A model generated the notes under the pieces. It saw nothing but the letters and a program-made list of their open reading frames with translations, did no database searches and was not told the origin of the DNA. DNA of 64,000 bases from Spiroplasma melliferum. Lineage in GTDB: Bacteria; Bacillota_I; Bacilli_A; Mycoplasmatales; Mycoplasmataceae. Below are positions 34,812-46,641 of the stretch, piece after piece. The DNA lies in the NCBI GenBank assembly GCA_005222125.1, contig CP029202.1, forward strand, positions 1,240,001 through 1,304,000, written 5' to 3'. The translations under genes were made by a program, and so were the position numbers. Each line of letters starts with the position of its first letter. The first letter of the stretch is position 1.

Positions 34812-35660
34812 TTAAATTTTCATTACCCGCTTATAACCATTAATAAAAATTGTTGTATATTTAATTGGTTTATCCATAATCAAACAATTATTTTTAATTA
34901 CTAAAACAAACAAATTTAAATCCTCATTGTTCTTTTTTTTATTCTGTGTTTTAGTATTGTTTTTATTTATCAAAACAACATTTCAAACATAAATTCAAAG
35001 TAAAATAATCATAAAAATATTTTTAAAAATTGTTGATAATTTAATATCATTTGTATTTTCAATAAAATATAAATTTAAAATTAAACACAATAATAACAAA
35101 ATAAAACCAAAAGATAATTTCCGAAAAATTTGCTTTACTTCCATTACATTATTGTTAATTACAATAGTGCTAATTAAACTTCCATAACCAATCACTCATA
35201 AAATTAAATGAAATAAGTTGTTTTCTGTTTTTAAAAATGCATCAAAAATAACTGGAGCAAAAATAATTAAAAAGAAAATAACAATTAATTTATTAAATAA
35301 GACAATAAAATTAAAATATTTTGTTTTTGTTGCACTAAAAAAAATAACGAATAGTAAAAAAATAAAATTTAATAAATTAATTGTCGATCTTTCTATTCAT
35401 TCAAAAGAAAATTGAATAAAGATATTAAGAACAAGTAAAATTGATAAATTGCTAATAAAAGTAAAAATAAAGCTGATAATTGCAAGTTTAGTAAAATTGT
35501 TACTAATATTTTTAATAGATTTTGTTTTTAAAAAACTAATGCGGATTAAAATACTAATAATGAAAAAAATAAAAATTCAAATAAAAATTGATGAAAAGAT
35601 ATTATTTATAAAGTTAATAAATCTATTAAAAGTGATATTAGATAAAGAATTTATTAACAT
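34812..35660 (-). CDS. Polytopic membrane protein
   Basis: 282 aa, six or seven hydrophobic segments, very Ile/Asn/Phe rich, basic C-terminus (INGYKRVMKI). Start at 35660 follows AGGAGCGG. No family recognised. Heads the unit that continues with the lipoprotein and FtsX permease. Confidence 0.7.
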
Positions 35661-35700
35661 TTTTTTCCGCTCCTATATTTTTACATAGTAATATTTTACA

Positions 35701-35742
35701 AAAAAAAAAAAAAAAAGCAAAGGTCTATTTTTGCTTTTTTTA
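35701..35742 (-). terminator. Terminator after rplL
   Basis: Stem AAAAGCAAA / TTTTGCTTTT flanked by a long A-run and T-run, just after the rplL stop on the minus strand. Confidence 0.75.
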
Positions 35743-35753
35743 AGAAAATTAAA

Positions 35754-36119
35754 TTATTTAAGATCAACTGAAGCTCCAGCTGCTACTAATTGTCCTTTAA
35801 TTTCTTCTGCTTCTTCTACTTTTACTTTTTCTTTAATTACTGCTGGTAATTTATCAACAATCGCTTTTGCTGCCATTAATTCTTTTCCAGTAATTTCTTT
35901 AACTAATTTAATAATTGCAACTTTACTTGGTCCTGTATCTGTTAACACAATATTAACCTCTGAAGGCCCCGCTGCTGCTGATCCTTCTGCTGGAGCTGCG
36001 GCAACTGCTGCGGCAGCTACAACACCAAAATGATCTTCAATTGCTTTTACTAATTCATTTAAATCTGATAATTTCATTTCTTCTAATGCTTTAATAATAT
36101 CATCTTTTGATAATGCCAT
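35754..36119 (-). CDS. rplL: 50S ribosomal protein L7/L12
   Basis: 121 aa. N-terminal dimerisation domain, an Ala/Gly/Pro hinge (AAAPAEGSAAAGPS), then the C-terminal factor-binding domain (VIKLVKEITGKELMAAKAIVDKLP). It recruits translation factors as the stalk of the large subunit. 55 bp downstream of rplJ with an AGGAGG site. Confidence 0.98.
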   Translation of the reverse strand: MALSKDDIIKALEEMKLSDLNELVKAIEDHFGVVAAAAVAAAPAEGSAAAGPSEVNIVLTDTGPSKVAIIKLVKEITGKELMAAKAIVDKLPAVIKEKVKVEEAEEIKGQLVAAGASVDLK

Positions 36120-36174
36120 AATATTTTCCTCCTCATTAAGATTTTTTTATAAAATGTTTGAATAAACTAACTAA

Positions 36175-36666
36175 TTATTCACTTCTTGTTTTAGCAATTT
36201 CTTTAACTGCTATTGCAAACATACGTAATGGGTATAATAAACTTGCTCCAAACATTGATAGTAACTCGTCTTTTGTTGGTAACGCTGCAATTTCAACAAT
36301 CGCTTTTGTGTCTAAGACTTTACCCTCATAAATTCCAGCTTTTAATTTTATTGCTGGATGTATTTTTGCAAATTTTGCTAAAGTTTTTGCGGCAGCCATC
36401 TGTTCACCTGTACCAAACGCAAAAGCATTAGGACCTGTTAAAAATTGGTCTAATTCAGCAAATCCTGCTTCTTTAGCAGCCAAACTTACTAAGTTATTTT
36501 TATATACTTTAATGTTTACATCTTGTTTTGTAAGCATTCTTCTTAGTTCTGTAAATTCAGCAACCGTTAATTTTTGATATTCGACAATAACTGCTGAATT
36601 AGCAGTTTTAAAGTTATTAACAATTTCATTAACAACTGCTGTTTTAATTTTCATTGCTGGCTTCAT
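36175..36666 (-). CDS. rplJ: 50S ribosomal protein L10
   Basis: 163 aa. N-terminal rRNA-binding domain (VNEIVNNFKTANSAVIVEYQ, LRRMLTKQDVNIKVYKNNL) and the C-terminal helix that carries L7/L12 dimers. Start at 36666 (MKPAMKIK) has GGGAGGCG upstream. Preceded by a long structured leader expected to bind the L10-L12 complex. Confidence 0.97.
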   Translation of the reverse strand: MKPAMKIKTAVVNEIVNNFKTANSAVIVEYQKLTVAEFTELRRMLTKQDVNIKVYKNNLVSLAAKEAGFAELDQFLTGPNAFAFGTGEQMAAAKTLAKFAKIHPAIKLKAGIYEGKVLDTKAIVEIAALPTKDELLSMFGASLLYPLRMFAIAVKEIAKTRSE

Positions 36667-36689
36667 TCTTCGCCTCCCTATAATAATTT

Positions 36690-36858
36690 TAAAAGCAAAG
36701 GCAATTAATCCATTTGGTTAATTGCCTAAAACATTATTTAAATAATATAAAAACATGTCATTGTTCTATATCTCAATAATGCCTCGGCAACATAATTAAG
36801 ATTTAATAAAATCCGTTGCTGTCTATGGTATTTTGATGACTATGGTACAATACCAAGT
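36690..36858 (-). promoter_or_regulatory. L10 (rplJ) leader RNA
   Basis: About 190 nt between promoter and rplJ. The minus strand reads ...AGACAGCAACGG... and GTTGCCGAGGC, the kink-turn and loop motif of the ribosomal L10 leader, followed by a strong hairpin AGGCAATTAA / TTAATTGCCT before the ribosome site. Known role in the family: autogenous repression by L10(L12)4. Confidence 0.75.
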
Positions 36859-36861
36859 AAT

Positions 36862-36890
36862 ATAGTATTATAATTTTTGTTAAAAGTCAA
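36862..36890 (-). promoter_or_regulatory. Promoter of rplJ-rplL
   Basis: -35 TTGACT (36885-36890), 17-bp spacer, -10 TACTAT (36862-36867) on the minus strand. An overlapping TATAAT has the wrong spacing. Confidence 0.6.
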
Positions 36891-36892
36891 AT

Positions 36893-37504
36893 AAAAACTT
36901 TATTTTATTTAATTTTGATGGGATGAAATAATTGGAACTTTTAAAAATAAATTTTATAGGGAATAATAAAAATTATCCATACAACAAAAGACTAAAAAAA
37001 TTTTTCTTATTTACCTATTTTTTATTTTACCCATTTTATGACTTTATACAACAACAAAATAATAATATTTTGTAAAAACCATAGACATTTTAGACCACTT
37101 AAGTTTTTAAAATAAATTTAGGAAAAATAAAATGACAAGAAGCATCATCTCAGAAAATGAATTATATAAACTTCAACGAGAGTTTAAAAAAATGATATGT
37201 TAAATTAGTTGATTAAATTATTTTATAAAGCAAAGCAAACATTTTATGTATGATCAAAGAAAGATTAGAAAATTCATTAATAATTCTTATGATTTTGAAT
37301 GGTTTAACAAAAATCTATATGTCCAAAAACAATTCATTATGTTTACGAGAAAACATATAAAATTAAAGTAGCAAAAATGATTAAGCAATATCGCCAATTA
37401 TATGATACCGATGTTCATGAATTTTATAATTTAACATTAACTGAACTTTAAAAAATATGTTATCTATTTCTTCCTAAAGTTGTTAGACAATTCATCCACT
37501 TCCT
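36893..37504. other. Gene-free stretch with decayed coding remnants
   Basis: About 610 bp without an intact gene. Short broken frames on the plus strand (near 37132-37200, 37243-37370 and 37376-37451) have gene-like composition but no start, ribosome site or common frame, suggesting a pseudogene worn beyond recognition. No transposase motif or tRNA found. Confidence 0.4.
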
Positions 37505-37846
37505 TTAATCTTTTTTCTCATTTGTTCTTTTAATTTTATAAAAGTAAATTATTCATTGACTACAAACTAAAAATAAAATTAAAAGAAGAACTATAATTTT
37601 AATTACATTATATGACAATCACATAAAAAATGGAGTAAAACTTGTTAAAAAAATAAAACAGATTAAAAATATTACTAAACCATAACTAAAAATATTTAAT
37701 GAAAATAAACTATATTTTTTTCATTTAATGCTTTTAATTTCTTCGTTTTTTAATAAAACATATTGAAAATAAATACTATTAATTAAACTAAAAAGAATTA
37801 TCGTACTTATTATAACAACATCAATAATTTCATATGTACTTCACAT
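37505..37846 (-). CDS. Small membrane protein
   Basis: 113 aa with three hydrophobic segments and a basic tail (YKIKRTNEKKD). Starts one base after the deacetylase stop with GGTGA upstream, so it is co-transcribed and probably coupled. Possibly a membrane partner of the deacetylase; family unknown. Confidence 0.65.
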
Positions 37847-37847
37847 T

Positions 37848-38600
37848 TTAATTCACCAAATTTCCATAATTTCCATAATAACTAGCATTATTTTGATTAA
37901 ATGATGCAAATTGATATCCCTGTTGTTTTAATCAAACAATTAAATCTTTTAACCAGCTTTGGGCATATGCACGTGTATGTGCAACAAAAATGATTCCTGG
38001 TTTCAAATGACTTTTATATTGTTTTAGAATAAGATCTTTGCCAGCTTTTTCTTCATCATAATCTGTCCCAAGATATCCACGAATTCAATATGGAATATTT
38101 AGTTTCTTTTGAACATAATCTAATCCTCGATAATATTGCAAATATGGCATTCGAATGGGAATATTGATATCCGAAATTGAAATATTATTTGCTTTATAAA
38201 CTTTTTTTATTAAATTATTTGTTGCTTGCAATTCGTTTATTAAGGTTTTTTGTTTTGTCATATATTTTTGATGAAAATATGAATGATTACCAATGGCATG
38301 CCCTTCGTTAATAATACGATCCAACACATGTTTAATTGTTGGCTCACTATCATAACGAGCAATGTTTTTACCTGTCTGGAAAAAAGTAGCTTTAATATTT
38401 TCTTGTTTTAAAATATCCAAGATTTTTTCATCAGCAACTGTTGGGCCATCATCAAAAGTTAGCATAACGATTTTTTGTTTAGTATTAATTCGATTTACTT
38501 CATAGTTGCTTGTTGTCATAAAAATATTTAAAATTATTGTAGCTAATAACAACAAACATCAAGTAATCATATTTCCAATTATAATTTTTTTTCTTAACAT
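37848..38600 (-). CDS. NodB-type polysaccharide deacetylase
   Basis: 250 aa. N-terminal membrane anchor (residues 10-30), then the NodB domain: VMLTFDDGP (motif 1, metal Asp), HAIGNHSYFH (motif 2, two metal His), IPIRMPY (motif 3, in which the usual RxPxG is changed to RMPYL), WIRGYLGTDYD (motif 4) and IIFVAHTRA near the C-terminus. Start at 38600 after AAGGAG. Predicted to act outside the cell on N-acetylated glycans. Spiroplasmas have no peptidoglycan, so the substrate may be a host glycan such as chitin or a capsule; this is inference. Confidence 0.88.
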
Positions 38601-38730
38601 TTTTATCTCCTTATAAACTTTAAATCTAATTATGCTAATCATAAGTTAATTAATTTAATAGTATCATTTTTTTAAAATACTAACTAGTCATAAATGTGTA
38701 CGGTACCTTACAAAAAACTTTATTTTAAAG

Positions 38731-38775
38731 TGTAAATTGTAAATGCAAGTGCAACAAATCTATTAATTTAATAAT
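38731..38775 (+). repeat. Solo end of an IS30/plectrovirus-like element
   Basis: TGTAAATTGTAAATGCAAG followed by TGCAACAAATCTATTAATTT. The outer 19 bases match the right terminal repeat of the prophages; the inner part instead matches 46661-46686. No transposase or partner end lies nearby, so it is a remnant. Confidence 0.6.
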
Positions 38776-38781
38776 ATTCTT

Positions 38782-39921
38782 TTAGTTTCGGCCTATTTTC
38801 TTATAACGGTATTTATTCCATAATCAAGTGCCCAAGCAAGATAGCCCAACTGCACCAGAAGAACTTAAAAAAACATATCCTAAAACTTCAATAGCTAAAG
38901 TATCTTTTTGTTTTCCTATAGGAGGAACAACAGGTGCTTCGTAAACTTGAAAAATAAAAGGACCTTCATTATTATTAATAAAAATATTATCATTTTGATC
39001 AATAGTAATGGCATGGACAGAAGTTCCAAAAACATTAGTTTTTTCAAGCTGTTTTGTTCTATTTTTTAAAAAATACATTCCCGCAAGTACTGTTGAATAA
39101 TAAACATTATTATTTGTATCAATAGCAATAGACAACGTTGTTTTATCTAATAAACCAACGTCGTTTCTTAATTCTTTTTTAATACTTGAATACACATGGT
39201 TACCAAAATAAATATTATTCTCTTGATCAACAGCAAAGGCATAAATTAATTCATTTAGTTGATGTTCATCAACTAAAATAGGAATTTTTAAATTTTGAAT
39301 TGAAAAAAATTTAGCTTCATTAGTAGTAAAATATAAATTATCGTTATGGTCAATAACTAAAGCAAAAACTTTTCCATCAAGTTTATTATTAGTACCTTCT
39401 TCATCATTAACATTAAATTTTTCAACTCTAGTTGAGCCTGATAATAAATAATAAATTCCAGCAAAAGTTCCTAAATACAAAGTATCATTGCTATCTAAGG
39501 CCAGAGCAGTAATATGATTATCATCTAATTCATCATTTAAACCCTCAATTTTAACAATTGAACCATTATTATAATAAATATATGCTTGATAATCTTCGGT
39601 TGCATAATAAATATTATTTTCTTTGTCAACTGTTAAAGCAATAACATTATCATCAATCCCATTAATTTTTTTTACTTTTGTTGCATCATTAGGTAAAAAA
39701 TAAATTCCTTGTGAAGTTCCAAAATAAACTATATTATTATTAGAAATTTTAATTGCATTACGAGAAATATTACCAAGTCCTTCAATTCTTGTTTTAATAT
39801 ATTGCTTTTCATTAAAACTGAATGGAATATTACGACTATAATAATTAGTAACTTGACTAAAGGCTAGATTTTGAGCAAAAATAGAACTTGCAATAATACA
39901 GAAAGTATATATCTTTTTCAT
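38782..39921 (-). CDS. Exported beta-propeller-like surface protein
   Basis: 379 aa. Signal peptide (FCIIASSIFAQNLAFS), then about seven repeats of roughly 40 residues with the pattern A-(x)-(x)-V/I-D-x-N-(D/N)-x-(L/I)-Y-(F/Y)-x-T, for example ALALDSNDTLYLGTFAGIYY and AFAVDQENNIYFGNHVYSS, typical of two-component-regulator-like or NHL-type propellers. A Pro-rich linker (EAPVVPPIGKQ) leads to a C-terminal membrane segment and a basic tail reached through a TGA(Trp). Start at 39921. Likely a surface-anchored adhesin or ligand-binding propeller. Confidence 0.75.
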
Positions 39922-40034
39922 TGTTACCTTTTCCCACTTCCCTAGCAATTAATTTTACTTATCATAAATTAGGCTAACATAATAACTATATATTTAGTTT
40001 AACAAAAAAGTTAATAAGAAATTAATAAATTTTT

Positions 40035-40068
40035 AAAAAAATGTTGTTTAGTTAAACAACATTTTTTA
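40035..40068 (-). terminator. Terminator of the second FtsX permease gene
   Basis: Stem AAATGTTGTTTA / TAAACAACATTT with a two-base loop and A/T runs at both sides; it starts within the permease stop codon. Confidence 0.75.
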
Positions 40069-43000
40069 TTCCATAGTAATATTTATTAATTTATTCTTTT
40101 TAATTTTTCAAATCCCTACTCCAATTACTGAAATCAAAATAAAGCCAATTGCTAATGTTGCTATTGAAACAACATACGATGAGAAGGAAGGAATTAATAA
40201 CATTCCGGTACTTTTAAAGACAATATTAGCAATAACATTCCATAACAATTGGGCAATAACATAACTTAAGACATAACCTAGGATAATTGCAAATAAATAA
40301 AATCCTAAGACAATTGTAATAATTTTTCATGTTGGATACCCAAGCACTTTTAAAGTTAAGATTGTACGGCGATTTTCATCAAGCACCATAGCAATTAAGA
40401 CTGATAAAATTAAAGCAACAATAACAATTGTTAAACCCTCTAAAACATTAAGAACATCACGAACAGTTCGCATTCCTTGTGAATAATTTTCTCGTAAAGT
40501 ATCAAATGGTCATATCTTATTAAGGCCATTTAACAATTTTAAATTTGTTCTTAAATCTAACGCATTTTTAAGATCTAGCTTTTTATTATTATCAAACATT
40601 GTAAAATCATAATTATCAGTTAAAGAAAACGATGAGATAATACGATAAGGTTGTAATGTTACTCCTAATGGACTAGCTCGCGATGCAACAACATTATAAT
40701 AAGAATTTGGTAAAAATTGTTCTCCTTTTTTAGTTAAATTAACCAATTGGTTCATAACTGTAACTAATGAATCTTGATTCATATAAATATTTCCCGAACT
40801 AATATCAGCATCATTTGAACCAATCACTTTAAAAGCAACTGGAACATACCCAATAGCATTTGTAATTCGAACATTTAATTTAAAAATATCACCTGAAACT
40901 AAATTCATAGATTGATAAACCCGTTTTGCTAAGAGAACTGGTATTGGTTCATTAATTGGAGCATTTGGAGCATTACCAGTAGGCTCTTCACTAATTTTAT
41001 AACCAAAGACTTCTTTTTGTGCAATATCACTTGGTGTTGTTTTCGAACGATAATTCAATAATTGATTTCGCTCTGTTTCATCACTTGTTAATCCAACAAC
41101 ATTTAATTGTGAAACCGGATTTTTTGAATTTTTAGTATCATCTGAACTTCAACCCGCTGCTAAAAGATAATATGGAAAATCATAATTTTTATCATAGACC
41201 ATATATGGTCCTAAATAAATATCTGGATATTGGCCATTAGTTATCGTACTTAAACTATTAACTAAATTAATTTCACTAATAATTGTTTGAATATCAGCTT
41301 CACTTATTATCCCTTTTTCAATTAAAACTGGTTTCATAAGATTAATAATTTTTACTAAATTATTTCATCCATTAATTTCATCTCCAGACTCATTATCCTC
41401 AACTTTATAATTAACAATTGCCTTAACTGTTGCTGAACTTATATATGGGTATGTGTTTGTTTTGTCATCATAATTAATCTTACTTCGAACAAGAGTTGGG
41501 CCGCTTGGATCCCCAATAATATTTGATAAATCACCACAATTTTTTTTCATATTTTTTGAATCTGAACCAGATAAACTTAAAAGACATTTTAATGGATTTG
41601 GAAAGTTAAATGTTTTATTATCATCAAGAATTTTTACCTCATGGTAATAGTCCTTGCGCTTATCAGCAGTAATCCACAGATAAGGTTTACCATTGCTAGC
41701 TTCTTGAGCAATATCTTGTTGATCATAACTAGCAATTAAATATGATTTAATATCATTCTTAAAATAGCGGAAAGAGTCTTCAACAATTCCTTGTGCCATT
41801 ACCCCTGCATCCAACTGGAAAATTAATAAAAAGGATGAAAAAGCTAAAACAACTAATACCATAATTCATTTTCCTAAAGATTTTAGAGCAAAGGTAAATG
41901 ATAAATGAACATTAAATGTTAATCCAAAATGAGCATATTTACGACCTTTTTTTATTTTTTTAGGACGAAAACTTAAATTAGAACCTTTTAAATCATAAAT
42001 CAAATCTAACGCTGTCCGACTCAAAAGAACAAAGGAGATTAAGAAAGACATCCCAATGAAAATAAGTGGAATAAAAATTGTTGCTGAAACAAAAATTAGT
42101 GGATTAAAATAAAATGATGATAATGGTAATCCTATCGAATATAAATTTGAGCCAGTGAAATACATTTGGAGAGGAATACTTAAAACTCATCCTAATAAAC
42201 AGCCAATTAAAGTTGTAAAAATAATGCTAAAAGTAAAAATAAATGATAATTCAAAACGATGATATCCTAATGATTTTAAAACTCCAATTTGTCGTTTTGA
42301 ATTAGTGATATCTTTTTTAATGAAAAAAGCAATAATAAATAAAATAATAATTGAACAAGCAACAGCAATTGAAGTATTAATAATAAAAACAGTATTTGTT
42401 AACATCACTACTTGTTCCGGCAATGATGCTTCAAAAGCAACAATTGCATTATCAGGCGCTACAAAATAATTGCTTAAAACTTTTCGTAACAAGGTTATTT
42501 TTTGTGGTTCAGTTAAATTACCAGTAACATTAATAAAACCAGTAATTTTTTCAGTTCCATTTGAAAAATTTTGTTTGATAGCATTAAAATTAATATCATT
42601 CATAAACAATACTGAACCATTTTTTAAATCAATAATTTTATGACCCGTAGCAAGAGTTGATAAACTTACTAAATCTGGATAAATATTACTATACTTAGCC
42701 CCATAACCAATAATATTAAATTGTAAATTTTGGCTGTTTCCTAAATTAAAGTGTCCACCAAGTTTTAAATGATTATAATCAGCATATTGTTTATTTAAAA
42801 TAATATTATTTTCTGTTAAATCACTAATATGTTTTCATTTCGTTACTTCAAAAAGACGATTAAACGGAGTATAAAAAATATTATTACCTCGTCAACTATC
42901 GCCGTTATATAATAAATTTTTGTTTTTGTTAATAGCAGTAGCATTAAAATATTGAGTATCTTTTGCTAAATTATTTGCAGTAAATTGATAACCAACATTA

Positions 43001-43557
43001 AAACTAAGTTCTAATCCAGCCTTGTCACCATTAATTAAATCATTTAAACGACTTTCACTAGGATTATTAATAATATAACTTAAAAAAGTTGCAGTAAGAC
43101 TGTTATTAAAGTTTTTAACTAAGGCAGTAAAAGAAGCTGTCCCAGTTTTTGGATTTAAATATGATGGTTCTTTTGTTCATTTACAAATTTCATTATTAGT
43201 TAAATCACAATTTAACCCTAAAGCATCAGCACGAATATTATTAAATGTTAAATGCTCAGCATCAATTTTTGATTCATCATAAAACTGAGCTAAGAAGGCA
43301 CGATTATTTTCATTTATTTTTCAATCAGAATTTCTTTTTCACACATTATTATCAATATTTAAACTATCTATTCGGATTTCATATTGATAAGGAAGGCTAT
43401 TTTTCTTAATATCATTTAAGCCATTTTTAACTTGAAAAACAGTTGAAAAAAGAGCTGTAAAGGTTAAAACTGCTCCAACAATAAACAAAATTAACCCAAT
43501 AAATTGAGTTATTTTTTTTGTAAACCCTCGCGTAGCCTCTTTTGCAAGATTTCACAT
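40066..43557 (-). CDS. Second large FtsX-like ABC transporter permease
   Basis: 1163 aa with TGA as Trp. N-terminal membrane segment after MWNLAKEATRGFTKKITQ, large extracellular domain, membrane cluster around residues 390-590 (IKKDITNSKRQIGVLKSLGY is the FtsX-type cytoplasmic loop), second extracellular domain, and final cluster around 1030-1150. Start at 43557 (ATG TGA). Shorter than the permease at 28145-32389 but the same plan. Neither has an ATPase partner in the window. Confidence 0.85.
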
Positions 43558-43625
43558 AGTATTTTCACCCACTTCAAGAATTATTAAGTTAATTATATAA
43601 GAAAAATAATGAATTTTAAAAAAAT

Positions 43626-43672
43626 ATTCAAAAACTTTAATTGCTTAATAAACAAATTAAAAGTTTTTGAAT
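43626..43672 (-). terminator. Terminator-like hairpin after the P-type ATPase
   Basis: Stem ATTCAAAAACTTTAATT paired with AATTAAAAGTTTTTGAAT across a 12-base loop, between the permease start and ATPase stop. Confidence 0.6.
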
Positions 43673-43751
43673 TTACTTAATCCTTGGATTCATTACCTTT
43701 TATTCTTTTCTTGAACAAACTTAATAAAATAATTTTCAATTTTTATTTTTT

Positions 43752-46412
43752 TTACCGTCTAATTAATTTACGAAATGCATCATATCCTAATAACATTAAT
43801 AATGGAAGCACCATCATTCCTAATGATACTACCGTCATTTGCCAAGATAACAGTGGTGATGTATCAAATTTATGCTCTTTCGTTGTTGTTAAAAAAATTA
43901 AGTTTAAGCCCGGCGTATACACCATCAAGAAATTTAATATTAAGGCAATTAATGAAGCACCTAATAAATAATAATTAGTTGGAGCCACATTATACTGTGT
44001 TTTAATTCGATAATTTGGTAATTGAATTGCAAAAGCAAAAATTACTGGTGAACAAGCCATCACTAAAATTGTCGCAATTTTAGCATCTTCAATATTGTGG
44101 AAAATATCTTTACCAATGAAAAATGTACCAATGACAGTAGCAGCTGTCACAAAAGCTAAATATAGAATTGTAACTAAACTATTGGTAAAAAAAGTTTCTT
44201 TCTTACTTCGTGGTTTTTCCAACATTAATCCATTATCATTATTTCCTAACCCGATTGGAATTGACATTAATGTTTCAATAACTAAGTTAAATCATAAAAT
44301 GTTAACAGAATCAAATGGTTTAATTTTAGTTATAACCGAAATAATAATAAAGGCTAACACATTTGCTAATTGTGCAATACAAACAAAAGCAATCACACGT
44401 TTAATTTTATGATACACATTTCGTCCCTCTTCAACACCGCGAATAATTGTTGAAAAATTATCATCTTGTAAAATAATATTTGCAGCTTCTTTTGAAACAT
44501 CTGTTCCTGTTATTCCCATTGCAACACCAATGTCAGCTTTACTTAAACTTGGAGCATCATTAACCCCATCACCTGTCATTGAAACAACATAGTTCATTGA
44601 TTGCAAACACTCAACAATTCTTGTTTTGTGATCAGGATTAACTCGTGCAAAAACTGATACATCACGCAGTTTTTCTTGTAATTTATGATTATCCATTTTG
44701 TCAATTTGATGACCAGATAAAACATTTGCTTCTGAAACTGCTAATCGCAATTCTTTAGCAATAGCTAAAGCAGTTGCTTTATGATCTCCAGTAATCATAA
44801 TTACTCTAATCCCTGCTTCATGCGCCTTTCTAACCGCTTCAACAGCCTCTGGACGGGGTGGGTCAATCATGCCAACCGCACCTAAGAAAATTAAATTAGT
44901 CTCAATTTCTTGCTGATCTTTTTTCTTAAAAGCAAAGGCTAAAACGCGTAATGCTTGACTTGATAAATCTAATGCTTCTTCTTGAATTTCTTCCTTCATT
45001 GCTTCAGTTAATGGGACAATTTCATTATTTAAATAAATTCAATTACACTGCATTAATAATTGGTCAAGAGCACCTTTTGTATAAACAAATTCTTGCTTAT
45101 CAACATGATTAACAGTTGACATTAATTTTCGGTCAGAATCAAAGGGAACTTCTAAAACACGAAGATATTTTTCACGATATTCTATTTCACTAATTGTAAA
45201 TCTTCTTGTAAAATCAATTAAAGCAATTTCGGTTGGATCACCAATTCGTTCATTTTTTTGATTAATAGCATCATTACATAAAGTTAGACAATTAATAAAA
45301 TGAAAAGCTGCCTTATTATTTTGTTGATAATTAAAATCATTTTCTTTAAAAATTTCATTATTGAAAATAATCTCTTTAACGGTCATTTTATTTTGCGTCA
45401 AAGTTCCTGTTTTATCTGAACAAATAACATTAACTGAGCCTAATGTTTCAACGGCATCTAACTTTTTAACAATAACATTAACTTTTGTCATTCGCTTTAC
45501 TGATAATGATAAAATAACTGACACAATGACAATTAAGGACTCTGGGATAACAGCAATTGCAATTGTAACCGCTGTCATCAAATTAATTGGTCAACTATTT
45601 TCATCAGTTAATAAAAAGAAAACAAAAACAAAAATTGCTAATAAAACCGCAAAAATACTGACAACTTTTGTTAATTTTGTTAAGCGTAACTGCAATGGTG
45701 TTTTTTCTTGTTTTGTTTTAACAATAGCAGCAGCAATTTTGCCAATTTCACTATCAACAGCATTTGCAACAATAATCCCAACTGCTCGACCATTTGTAAT
45801 AAAAGTTGACATAAAAGCCATATTAGTCTGTTCTGCTAACACTAATTTTTCTTTTAAAATTATTTCACTATTTTTTTCAACAGGAACTGATTCACCAGTT
45901 AAGGCAGCTTCATCAATTAATAAATTATTTGCTTCTAAAATGCGAATATCCGCTGGAATATATTTTCCTGCTTCTAAAATAACAATATCCCCAATGACTA
46001 ATTCATCGACTGGGATTTCAAAAATTGCACCATCTCGTTTAACAATCGTTACTGGAATTGTCATTTTTTTTAAAGAATCAAGGGATTTCCTTGCTTTAAT
46101 TTGTTCAAGTGTTTGAATGAAGGCATTTAATAAAACAATACATAGAATCACAATGAAATCTATCACATAAATTCGATTATTAACAACTTTTTCAATAATA
46201 ACCGAAGTAACTCCTGCAATAATTAAAATAAGAGATAATGGATCTAATAATGAAACTAAAAAAATTAAAATTCAATGTTTGTTTTTAGGTTTTGGTAATT
46301 CATTTTTTCCATTTTTAATTAGTCTTTCTTTAGCCTGCTTTGAAGATAAGCCAACATTTAAATTGCTTCTAAATTCTTGTTCTAATTCTTTATCTGATTT
46401 ATTAAATCACAT
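43752..46412 (-). CDS. Cation-translocating P-type ATPase (P2-like, probably Ca2+)
   Basis: 886 aa with TGA as Trp. Actuator motif LTGESVPVEK near residue 171, phosphorylation site CSDKTGTLTQNKMTV near 330, MITGDH and MTGDGVNDAPSL (about 608-620) for the P-domain. Membrane ion-site motifs AIAVIPESL (M4, usual PEGL) and WFNLVIETLMSIPIG (M6) fit the PMR1/SERCA branch with one acidic residue changed to Glu. Predicted to export Ca2+ or a related cation. Start at 46412 after GAGGGC. Confidence 0.9.
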
Positions 46413-46564
46413 CTTTTTATAATGCCCTCACTTTCTAAATTTATTATTTATTATTTAAAAATTTAATTTCATAGTTTTTAATTTACTTTACATATTAATT
46501 TTATAATATAAATGCTTAAATTACTAAATTTATTTTAAAAATATAAATTATTAAAATATAATTT

Positions 46565-46595
46565 TGAAAATTGTAAATGCAAGTAGAAAAAAATC
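46565..46595 (-). repeat. Transposase-side terminal repeat of prophage 2
   Basis: TGAAAATTGTAAATGCAAG...; one visible change against the prophage 1 right repeat (TGTAAA to TGAAAA). Confidence 0.75.
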
Positions 46596-46641
46596 TTATA
46601 CTTTTATATTAACATATTTTTTAATAAAATTGACAAAATAA
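46596..46641 (-). pseudogene. Displaced 3' end of the prophage 2 transposase gene
   Basis: The minus strand here encodes YFVNFIKKYVNIKV and a stop, the tail seen intact in prophage 1 (YFVNFIKKYVNIKI). It is now cut off from its gene by the insert at about 46642-47846. Confidence 0.8.

Noticed and set aside
35731-36033. 100-codon plus-strand frame rich in Ala
   Set aside because: Antisense of rplL hinge region.
45361-46116. 251-codon plus-strand frame
   Set aside because: Lies fully within the P-type ATPase gene on the other strand, which has clear catalytic motifs.
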